The notes beneath the pieces were generated by a model. That model made no database searches. It had not been told where the DNA came from and was given only the letters and a program-made list of their open reading frames with translations. Below, piece by piece: positions 16,758-24,217 of a stretch of 31,914 nucleotides of DNA; position 1 is the stretch's first letter, and each line of letters opens with the position of its first letter. The stretch spans positions 1 through 31,914 of the forward strand of contig CAZWEZ010000041.1 of NCBI GenBank assembly GCA_964632795.1, read 5' to 3'. The position numbers were made by a program, and so were the translations under genes. This DNA is from CAZWEZ01 sp964632795. Lineage in GTDB: Bacteria > Pseudomonadota > Alphaproteobacteria > Rhodospirillales > 2-02-FULL-58-16.

Positions 16758-17422
16758 CCCGGTCTGGATCTGGGGCCCCATTTGCGGGCCGCCAGGGCGT
16801 CGAGCCTGTCATCCAGGTTCCTGAGTTCGGCGGCCTGGGCGTCGCTGCACCGGATCGCCGGGGCGATGATCGCGGCGCGCAGCGCCTCCAGGTCCTCGGC
16901 GGCGCGGGCGAACACGGCGCCGGCCAACCCGATGGCGCGCCGCGCCGGACGGGCCAGCGGCCCCAGCCGCGACAGGATGTCGCCGACCAGGTCGATCTCG
17001 GCGCCGTCGACGGCGTTGCGCAGGGCGACCACCGCCTCGGTGTCGCCCTCGATCGTCAGCTCGCGCGAGAAGAACAGGGCGTCGCCGTCGATCCGCCCCT
17101 CCAGCAGGTCGATCAGCTTCAACAAAGGCCCGCGGATGACGGCGTCGAACGCCGAGGGGTCGGCCTGCTTGGCGGCGGCGAGGCGCGGGGACTGGGGATT
17201 GGGGCGCAGGATGAAGACCAGCGGCAGGTCCACGGGATCGATCAGGAACACCGGGTCGTCGAGTCCCGCCAGGCGATCGAAGACCCCAGGATGGCGCCGC
17301 CGGATCGCCGCCACGGCGGCGTCCAGCACCGGTTGCAGGAACGCCGCGGGCAGCGGGCGCAATGCGAACCCGGCCAACAGCACCGGCGACAGCGGCGGGA
17401 TCAGGGGTCTCGGACGAGTCAT
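16754..17422 (-). CDS. ubiT: UbiT, SCP2-domain accessory factor
   Basis: Lipid-binding accessory protein of the oxygen-independent ubiquinone pathway, believed to hold hydrophobic intermediates. The 222-residue protein starts MTRPRPLIPPLSPVLLAGFALRPLP, has an SCP2 sterol-carrier domain at about residues 40-150 (VDLPLVFILRPN, GRIDGDALFFSRELTIEGDTEAV), and an amphipathic helical tail. It is the first gene of the operon and overlaps ubiU by four bases. The 124-base region upstream is shared with the divergent gene at 17547. I looked for an FNR-type box (TTGAT-N4-ATCAA) there and found none. Confidence 0.92.
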   Translation of the reverse strand: MTRPRPLIPPLSPVLLAGFALRPLPAAFLQPVLDAAVAAIRRRHPGVFDRLAGLDDPVFLIDPVDLPLVFILRPNPQSPRLAAAKQADPSAFDAVIRGPLLKLIDLLEGRIDGDALFFSRELTIEGDTEAVVALRNAVDGAEIDLVGDILSRLGPLARPARRAIGLAGAVFARAAEDLEALRAAIIAPAIRCSDAQAAELRNLDDRLDALAARKWGPRSRPG

Positions 17423-17461
17423 GGCGAATCCATTGCCGGAAATAGATGGGGGACACGGATG

Positions 17462-17467
17462 TATAAT
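17462..17467 (+). promoter_or_regulatory. Possible -10 element of the divergent membrane-protein gene
   Basis: A perfect TATAAT stands 79 bases upstream of ATG 17547 in otherwise GC-rich sequence. No good -35 occurs at 16-18 bases; TTGCCG is 23 bases away, too far. It may be a promoter with an activator-dependent -35, or chance. Confidence 0.25.
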
Positions 17468-17546
17468 TCAACAGCCGCCGGCCCCGCAACACCGGCGTGC
17501 CTCGGGGGGTGTATTCATCCTCGGCGAAGGACCCTATGGTGGGGCG

Positions 17547-18080
17547 ATGAGAGTCCTCTACCTCCTTGGCTGGATATTCCTGGTCGGCGCCTTCCTGGCC
17601 GCCGCCGCCGAGACCGTCGCCCACGGGGTGGCCGGCGTCGAGGGCATCTTCCTGTCCGCTCACGAGGTGTGGTCGGCGCTCTCCCCCAAGGGCCTGGTCA
17701 TCGTCCGCTACATGGTCGAGCGGGACCTCTCGCCGGCTCTCTGGCCGCCGCTGGTCACCGTGATGAGCCTTCCCGGATGGCTGATCCTGGGCCTCCCCGG
17801 GGCGGCGCTGGTGTGGCTGTGCCGGGCCTCGGGAAAGGGGGAAGCCGAGGACGGCGATGAGATGGAGGAATCGCTGTTCCTGTTCGATGCCCTGGTCGAG
17901 GAGGCGCGCAAGGAGGGCCACCTGGACGACCTGCCGCCGGATGGGGCGGGCAGCATGGAACCCGACTACTATCCCGACGACTTCCCGCTCCCGATGGAGG
18001 AAGAGGACATCGGCGTCGTGCTGACGATCCCGCCGATCCCCGAGGACGACGACGACGACAACGGGAAAGAGGAACGATAG
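17547..18080 (+). CDS. Unknown membrane protein with acidic cytoplasmic-type tail
   Basis: Not recognised as a named family. The 177-residue product has two hydrophobic segments, about residues 4-27 and 62-90 (the latter around VTVMSLPGWLILGLPGAALVWL), separated by a loop. The second half is strongly acidic: GEAEDGDEMEESL, then EPDYYPDDFPL and a run PEDDDDDNGKEER at the end. The start is ATG 17547, weakly preceded by GGTGGGGCG; no closer better site is evident. It is divergent from ubiT and upstream of the ureohydrolase gene by 83 bases. No function can be assigned; coexpression with ubiTUV from a shared region is possible but unproven. Confidence 0.8.
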   Translation: MRVLYLLGWIFLVGAFLAAAAETVAHGVAGVEGIFLSAHEVWSALSPKGLVIVRYMVERDLSPALWPPLVTVMSLPGWLILGLPGAALVWLCRASGKGEAEDGDEMEESLFLFDALVEEARKEGHLDDLPPDGAGSMEPDYYPDDFPLPMEEEDIGVVLTIPPIPEDDDDDNGKEER

Positions 18081-18163
18081 ACGGCTGGTCCCGCCCCGCG
18101 GTACCTGATAACGTTCCCGGGTCATGGGGCGGCGGCCGGTCAATCGTCGGAGGAGGTTCAAGG

Positions 18164-19129
18164 ATGGGTCGGTCTTCGGATTTCTTCGAGCCGCTCGACG
18201 CCAACGAGATGCCGCGCTTCAGCGGCATCCCGACGTTCATGCGCCTGCCCCACGTCACTGATCCGTCGCTGGTCGACATCGCCCTGATCGGCGTGCCCTG
18301 GGACAACGGCACCACCAACCGCGCCGGCGCCCGCCACGGCCCCCGTGAGGTCCGCAACATGTCGAGCTTCATGCGCCGGGTCCATCACCTCAGCCGGATC
18401 TCGCCCTACGAGCTGTGCCGGGTCGCCGACCTGGGCGACGTCAGCGTCAACCCGATCGAGCTCGACCAGACCATGGGCCGCATCGAGGCCTTCTTCAAGA
18501 CGGTCCGCGAGGCCGGGGCGGTGCCGCTGAGCGTCGGCGGCGACCACATGATCTCGTTGCCGATCCTGCGCTCGATCGCCACCGCGGGGCCGCTCGGCCT
18601 GATCCACTTCGACGCCCACTCGGACACCGCCGACAGCTACTTCGGGGGCAGCCGCTACACCCACGGCACGCCCTTCCGCCGGGCCATCGAGGAAGGCCTG
18701 ATCGATGCCAAGCGGATGATCCAGATCGGCATCCGCGGCTCGATCTACGGCGCCGGCGACTTCGACTTCGCCGAGCGCGCCGGCATCCGTATCGTCTTCA
18801 TCGAGGAGTTCTTCGAGATCGGCGTCGAGGCGGTGATCGCCGAGGCGCGGCGCATCACCGGCGACGGCCCGGCCTACCTCAGCTTCGACGTCGACGGCAT
18901 CGACCCGGTCTACGCGCCGGGCACCGGGACGCCGGAGATCGGCGGTTATACGGCCTTCGACGCCCAGCGGATGATCCGCGGCCTGCGGGGGCTCGACATC
19001 ATCGGCGCCGACGTGGTCGAGGTCTCCCCGCCGTTCGACCCCACCGGCAACACCGCCCTCCTCGGCGCCACCCTGATGTTCGAAATCCTGTGCCTGCTCG
19101 CCGACGCCCACGCCGCCCGGAACGGTTGA
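18164..19129 (+). CDS. Agmatinase-family ureohydrolase
   Basis: Binuclear manganese enzyme that releases urea from a guanidino compound; agmatine, guanidinobutyrate or guanidinopropionate are the usual family substrates. The 321-residue protein has the three metal motifs: GGDHMI (about residues 126-131), FDAHSDT (about 149-155) and SFDVDGIDP (about 244-252). The N-terminal region GVPWDNGTTNRAGARHGPREVR is typical of agmatinase-like members. The start ATG 18164 follows a strong GGAGGAGG. The stop precedes palindrome 2 by 2 bases. The substrate is uncertain; with the cyclodeaminase-family gene in the window it may serve amine catabolism. Confidence 0.9.
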   Translation: MGRSSDFFEPLDANEMPRFSGIPTFMRLPHVTDPSLVDIALIGVPWDNGTTNRAGARHGPREVRNMSSFMRRVHHLSRISPYELCRVADLGDVSVNPIELDQTMGRIEAFFKTVREAGAVPLSVGGDHMISLPILRSIATAGPLGLIHFDAHSDTADSYFGGSRYTHGTPFRRAIEEGLIDAKRMIQIGIRGSIYGAGDFDFAERAGIRIVFIEEFFEIGVEAVIAEARRITGDGPAYLSFDVDGIDPVYAPGTGTPEIGGYTAFDAQRMIRGLRGLDIIGADVVEVSPPFDPTGNTALLGATLMFEILCLLADAHAARNG

Positions 19130-19131
19130 GC

Positions 19132-19240
19132 ATATTGGTGACAGGCGATTAATTGGTGACTGTATATAGTTTATTGGCGGCGGTTAACCCGCCGCCAATA
19201 AACTATATACAGTCACCATTTAATCGCCTGTCACCAATAT
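19132..19240. repeat. Palindrome 2: 52-bp arms, 5-nt loop, same family as palindrome 1
   Basis: Bases 19132-19183 are the reverse complement of 19189-19240 with one mismatch (19153/19219) and a TTAAC loop at 19184-19188. The core GGTGACTGTATATAGTTT is identical to that in palindrome 1. At the tip, TTATTGGCGGCGG here replaces TTTTTGATGGCAG there, with matching changes on the other arm, so pairing is preserved. The outer part repeats ATTGGTGAC (19134 and 19151). It fills the space between the convergent ureohydrolase and glcF genes. It may act as a bidirectional terminator and looks like a dispersed element. Confidence 0.95.
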
Positions 19241-19245
19241 CAAAG

Positions 19246-20523
<1,278 letters not shown>

Positions 20524-20532
20524 CGACGCCCC

Positions 20533-21705
20533 CTACGTCCCGCCGTCCATGCGCCCGGGGTTGAGGACGCCCTTGGGGTCGAAGGCGTCTTTTATCCGCC
20601 CTTCGAGATCGGCCAGCGGCCCCGGCCGGGGCTGGAACACCGGCACCGAGGCGCGCACCTCGTCGGCCGCCCGGACCAGGGTGGCGTGGCCGCCGCACTC
20701 GGCGAGCGCCCCGCGCACGGCCTCGTGACAGGCGTCGGGGCGCGGCTCGTGGACCAGCCACAGCAGGCCGCCGCCCCAGTCCAGGAACACCCGGCCGCCG
20801 GTCGCCCCCCTCACCGCCTCGGCGACCCCGGCGCCGGCCGCCGGGGGCACCGACAGCCGCCAGACCTGGGAGTCCGACTCCCCGGCGAACAGGGAAACGT
20901 CGCCCACCTGGCGCCACAGGGCGGCGGATTCGGCGCCGTCCAGTTCACCGGTATCGCCGTAGCCGGACAGCATCTCCCGCAACACCCGGCAGCGGTAGTC
21001 GACCGACGGCCCCGGCCCTTCGATGCGGATCGCCGTCATCGAGCGCACGTGGGCGGCGCCCGAGACCTCGTAGGGGGACCGCAGGGCCTCGGTCATGGCC
21101 TCGACGGCGACCGCCATGTCGTCGCCGTGGATCACCACGGTGCGGGTTTCCTCGGCGGCCGGCAGGACCTTGAAGGTAATCTCGGTCATCACCCCCAGGG
21201 TGCCGAAGGAGCCGGCCATCAGCTTGGAGAGATCGAAGCCGGTGACGTTCTTGACCACCCGGCCGCCCGACTTGAAGGTCTCGCCCCGGCCGCTGACCGC
21301 GGCGAACCCGAGCACGTGGTCGCGCGCCGCCCCGGCCTTGATCCGGCGTGGGCCGCCGAGGTTGCAGGCGATGGCGCCGCCGATGGTGCCGGCATTCGGG
21401 GCGCCCCCGAACAGCGGCCCCAGGTCGGGGGGCTCGAAGGCCAGTTGCTGGCGGTATTCGCCCAGCGCCGCCTCGATCTCGGCCATCGGCGTCGCCGCCG
21501 CGGCGCTCATCACCAGCTCGCCCGGCTCGTACAGTCCGATCCCCGACAGCGCCCCCAGATCGAGGCGGTGGGCCGCCGCGACCGGCCGCCCGAAGCCCCG
21601 CTTGGAGCCGCCGGCGACGACCTCCAGCGGGTTCTCGGAGGCCACCGCCCAGGCGACGGCCTCCAGCACCTGCCCGGCGGTTTGGGGCTTGAGGGTTTCG
21701 GTCAT
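20533..21705 (-). CDS. glcE: Glycolate oxidase FAD-binding subunit
   Basis: Second flavin subunit of glycolate oxidase, 390 residues, shorter and more divergent than GlcD. The PCMH-type FAD domain covers about residues 10-190, with the GGSKRGFGRP loop, PDLGPLFGGAPNAGTIGGAIACN, and GRVVKNVTGFDLSKLMAGSFGTLGV. The C-terminus has the usual DPKGVLNPGRM. The start ATG 21705 follows the glcD stop directly with no intervening base, so translation is probably coupled. Confidence 0.95.
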   Translation of the reverse strand: MTETLKPQTAGQVLEAVAWAVASENPLEVVAGGSKRGFGRPVAAAHRLDLGALSGIGLYEPGELVMSAAAATPMAEIEAALGEYRQQLAFEPPDLGPLFGGAPNAGTIGGAIACNLGGPRRIKAGAARDHVLGFAAVSGRGETFKSGGRVVKNVTGFDLSKLMAGSFGTLGVMTEITFKVLPAAEETRTVVIHGDDMAVAVEAMTEALRSPYEVSGAAHVRSMTAIRIEGPGPSVDYRCRVLREMLSGYGDTGELDGAESAALWRQVGDVSLFAGESDSQVWRLSVPPAAGAGVAEAVRGATGGRVFLDWGGGLLWLVHEPRPDACHEAVRGALAECGGHATLVRAADEVRASVPVFQPRPGPLADLEGRIKDAFDPKGVLNPGRMDGGT

Positions 21706-23193
21706 CTAAAACCTTGGAATATCGGGGAAGGGGATGCGTCCCCCGCGCACCTCGAGGCGGCCCAGCTCGACGCACCGGTGCAGGGTCGGGAACACCTTGC
21801 CGGGGTTGAGCAGGCCCTCGGCGTCAAACGCGCACTTGAGGCGCTGCTGCTGCTTGAGGTCGTCCTCGGTGAACATGGTCCCCATCAGGTCGCGCTTCTC
21901 GACCCCGACCCCGTGCTCGCCGGTCAGCACCCCGCCGACCTCGACACACAGCCGCAGGATATCGGCGCCGAAGGCCTCGGCGCGTTCCAACTCGCCGGGG
22001 TTGTTGGCGTCATACAGGATCAGCGGGTGCAGGTTGCCGTCCCCGGCGTGGAAGACGTTGGCCACCCGAAGCTCGTATTGGGCCGACATCTGGCGGATGC
22101 GGTTCAGCACCTCGGGCAGCCGGGCGCGGGGGATGGTGCCGTCCATGCACAGGTAGTCGGGCGAGATCCGCCCCACCGCCGGGAACGCCGCCTTGCGCCC
22201 GGCCCAGAACTTGAGCCGTTCGTCCTCGTTAGTGCTGGCCCGGACGTAGCGGGCGCCGGCGTCGCGGGCCAGCGCCTCGATGCGCTCGATGAGGTGGGCG
22301 ACCTCGACCTCGGGGCCGTCCAACTCGACGATCAGCAGCGCCTCGACGTCCAGCGGATAGCCGGCGTGGACGAAGTCCTCGGCGGCGTGAATCGCCGGCT
22401 TGTCCATCATCTCCATGCCCCCGGGGATGATGCCGGCGCCGATCACCGCGCCGACGCAGTCCCCGGCCGCCTCGCTGCTGGCGAAGCCGAGCAGCACCGC
22501 GCGCGCCGTCTCCGGCTGGCGCAGGATGCGCACCGTGACCTCGGTGATGACCCCGAGCAGGCCTTCGGAACCGGTGGTCACGCCGAGTGCGTCGTAGCCG
22601 CCGCTGTCCAGGTGGCGGCCGCCCAGGCGGACCACCTCGCCGGTGATCAGCACCATCTCCAGGCCCAGCAGGTTGTTGGTGGTCAGGCCGTATTTCAGGC
22701 AGTGCACGCCGCCGGCGTTCTCGGCCACGTTGCCGCCGATCGAACACGCGATCTGGCTCGACGGGTCGGGGGCGTAGTAGAAGCCGGCGTCCTCCACGGC
22801 CTCGGTGATGGCCAGGTTGGTGACCCCCGGCTGGACCACCGCCGCCCGGTTGGCGTAGTCGACCTCGAGGATGCGGTTGAACTTGCCCATCGACAGGGTG
22901 ACGGCGTCGGCCAGCGGCAGGGCGCCGCCCGACAGCGAGGTCCCGGCGCCCCGCGGCACCACCTTGACCCCGGCCTGGCGGCAGTAGGCGAGGACGGCGA
23001 CGACCTGGGCGGTGGTCTCCGGCAGGACGACGATCAGCGGAAGCTGGCGGTAGGCGGTGAGGCCGTCGCTCTCGTAGACCCGCAGCTCGTCCTCGTCGAC
23101 GATCACCCCCTCGCCGGGGACGATGGCACGCATCCGGGCGACGATCTCGGAGCGCCGGGCGAGGATGCCGGCATCGGGTTCGGGCATGCGCAT
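21706..23193 (-). CDS. glcD: Glycolate oxidase catalytic subunit
   Basis: FAD-dependent catalytic subunit, 495 residues, first gene of glcDEF. The PCMH FAD-binding domain includes VVPRGAGTSLSGGALP (about residues 79-94) and QIACSIGGNVAENAGG. The C-terminal FAD-oxidase domain has NVFHAGDGNLHPLI, GGVLTGEHGVGVEKRD and GLLNPGKVFP. The start is ATG 23193 preceded by AGGAGAG at a 7-base distance. That ribosome-binding site touches the CTAG edge of the MITE-like element at 23206-23371. The operon's leader, and perhaps its promoter, must therefore lie in or beyond that element. D-lactate dehydrogenases are related, but glcE and glcF settle the call. Confidence 0.96.
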   Translation of the reverse strand: MRMPEPDAGILARRSEIVARMRAIVPGEGVIVDEDELRVYESDGLTAYRQLPLIVVLPETTAQVVAVLAYCRQAGVKVVPRGAGTSLSGGALPLADAVTLSMGKFNRILEVDYANRAAVVQPGVTNLAITEAVEDAGFYYAPDPSSQIACSIGGNVAENAGGVHCLKYGLTTNNLLGLEMVLITGEVVRLGGRHLDSGGYDALGVTTGSEGLLGVITEVTVRILRQPETARAVLLGFASSEAAGDCVGAVIGAGIIPGGMEMMDKPAIHAAEDFVHAGYPLDVEALLIVELDGPEVEVAHLIERIEALARDAGARYVRASTNEDERLKFWAGRKAAFPAVGRISPDYLCMDGTIPRARLPEVLNRIRQMSAQYELRVANVFHAGDGNLHPLILYDANNPGELERAEAFGADILRLCVEVGGVLTGEHGVGVEKRDLMGTMFTEDDLKQQQRLKCAFDAEGLLNPGKVFPTLHRCVELGRLEVRGGRIPFPDIPRF

Positions 23194-23205
23194 GCGAAGG
23201 CTCTC

Positions 23206-23371
23206 CTAGTGGTCTAAGTCTAACATATGGTACCCATACGATCGCGTTTCCCGCTTCCTCGGCAGGAAGGCGCGCGTCGGCGATGCCGGCACATCCCCAA
23301 GCGTGCCTGACGCCCCGAGGAAGCGGGAAACGCGATCGTATGGGTACCATATGTTAGACTTAGACCACTAG
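23206..23371. mobile_element. MITE-like element: perfect 57-bp terminal inverted repeats, TA target duplication in CTAG
   Basis: Bases 23206-23262 are the exact reverse complement of 23315-23371, with a 52-base non-coding middle. The outer bases are CTAG on both sides, as expected for an element starting GTGGTCTAAGTC that inserted into CTAG with TA duplication (the habit of the IS630/Tc1-mariner group). No transposase is encoded, so it would be non-autonomous. It lies 12 bases upstream of the glcD start codon and adjoins its ribosome-binding site. If transcribed, it would fold into a long stem in the 5' leader. IS630 affiliation is inference from ends only. Confidence 0.75.
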
Positions 23372-23431
23372 TGCCGCCGGTGGGCGGCAAAGCGGACAGG
23401 CAGTGTATGCAATATGGGGACGGCCTCAATA

Positions 23432-23455
23432 CAAAACCGCGCCCGAAGGCGCGGT
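23432..23455 (-). terminator. rpmJ: Rho-independent terminator of rpmJ
   Basis: On the minus strand ACCGCGCC, a TTCG tetraloop and GGCGCGGT are followed by TTTTGT. It lies 35 bases after the rpmJ stop. All parts of a standard terminator are present. Confidence 0.88.
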
Positions 23456-23489
23456 CGGTCGCTGCCAGGCGGGGCCAAGCCCCCTTCGT

Positions 23490-23615
23490 TCAGCCCTGGC
23501 GGGCCTTGAAACGGGGGTTGCGCTTGTTGATCACGTAGACCCGGCCGCGGCGGCGCACCACCCGGCAGTTCTTGTCGCGCCCCTTGGCCGACTTCAACGA
23601 ATTCCTGACCTTCAT
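23490..23615 (-). CDS. rpmJ: 50S ribosomal protein L36
   Basis: Smallest large-subunit protein, 41 residues: it begins MKVRNSLKSAKGRDKNCRVV and continues RRRGRVYVINKRNPRFKARQG. This is the alphaproteobacterial variant lacking the full zinc-ligand set (only one Cys, at residue 17). It stands alone with its own strong promoter and terminator, as is usual in this class. The start ATG is at 23615 and the stop at 23490-23492. Confidence 0.96.
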   Translation of the reverse strand: MKVRNSLKSAKGRDKNCRVVRRRGRVYVINKRNPRFKARQG

Positions 23616-23646
23616 CGCCCGTCACTCCACGTCCGAGGCGGCGCGG

Positions 23647-23675
23647 ACAATACGGACCCGGGGCCGCCCTGTCAA
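23647..23675 (-). promoter_or_regulatory. rpmJ: Predicted strong promoter of rpmJ
   Basis: On the minus strand a perfect TTGACA (23675-23670), a 17-base spacer and TATTGT (23652-23647). The expected transcription start near 23640 leaves a leader of about 25 bases before ATG 23615. Confidence 0.75.
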
Positions 23676-23778
23676 TGCCGAGCGACGATTGGCAGTGTCC
23701 CGGAGACGTCGGTCGAATAGGAATGGGCGATGTCGTGTCGGGGCCGGCCGGGAAAGGACCGCGGGTATTAACGCCCGT

Positions 23779-23916
23779 TCAGCAGGGGTTGCCGTCGTTG
23801 TCCACGCACATGTTGGTGTGGCTGTCCGCCCACGCCCCCGGGCTGGCCACGGAAACAACGGCGCCTAGGGCCAAGGCGAGAACGAACGCGATGAAAACGA
23901 ACCGTAACTTTGACAT
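23779..23916 (-). CDS. Tiny secreted peptide precursor (45 residues), unknown
   Basis: Not recognised. The product starts MSKLRFVFIAFVLALALGAV and has a classical Sec signal peptide: basic N-end, hydrophobic core (about residues 6-22) and an AWA site at 28-30. Cleavage after it would leave a 15-residue peptide DSHTNMCVDNDGNPC with two cysteines (37 and 45). The start is ATG 23916 with GGGAG six bases upstream. It has its own good promoter (23963-23991), which argues for a real gene. A longer frame from upstream adds non-homologous residues before the signal and is unlikely. Confidence 0.6.
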   Translation of the reverse strand: MSKLRFVFIAFVLALALGAVVSVASPGAWADSHTNMCVDNDGNPC

Positions 23917-23962
23917 GTCGACTCCCGATATGAGAATGAAATAACGCAAAACCCGAAGCGGA

Positions 23963-23991
23963 AGGATATGCCCGGCCCGCAACCGGGTCAA
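23963..23991 (-). promoter_or_regulatory. Predicted promoter of the secreted-peptide gene
   Basis: On the minus strand TTGACC (23991-23986), a 17-base spacer and TATCCT (23968-23963). The start would lie near 23956, giving a leader of about 40 bases with a GGGAG ribosome-binding site. Confidence 0.55.
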
Positions 23992-24013
23992 AGGAATTAA
24001 TGCCGCTCACGCC

Positions 24014-24217
24014 ATGGACACGTTGAGGGAAGGGCCGGGGGCGATCAACTGGCAGGGAGAGCCCGCCATCCAGGCAACCACCATCGACATCACCGAACAC
24101 AAGCGGGCCGAGGAGAAACTCCGCAAGGCGAAAGAAGAGGCCGAGTTCGCGAACTACGCCAAGACCCAGTTCCTGGCCAACATGAGCCACGAGCTGCGGA
24201 CCCTGCCTCCGGCCTAA
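24014..24217 (+). pseudogene. PAS/HisKA sensor histidine kinase remnant
   Basis: A 67-codon frame carries the end of a PAS/PAC domain (INWQGEPAIQATTIDITEHKRAEE), a coiled linker (EKLRKAKEEAEFANYAKTQ) and the first part of a HisKA domain with the phospho-acceptor His in FLANMSHELRT. In intact kinases this continues PLNAI; here it reads LPPA and stops at 24215-24217. The dimerisation helix 2 and ATPase domain are absent. The stop overlaps the end of the convergent purH gene, so the kinase seems to have been cut by a rearrangement next to purH. Confidence 0.75.

Noticed and set aside
17423..17546. FNR/anaerobic box upstream of ubiT
   Set aside because: No TTGAT-N4-ATCAA-like palindrome is visible in this stretch.
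15978..18080. A 700-codon plus-strand frame through ubiU and ubiT
   Set aside because: Only its last 177 codons (from ATG 17547) look like a gene; the rest is antisense to ubiTU.
23220..23429. Minus-strand frames through the inverted repeat at 23206-23371
   Set aside because: The symmetry of the repeat explains the open frames; no protein features are seen.
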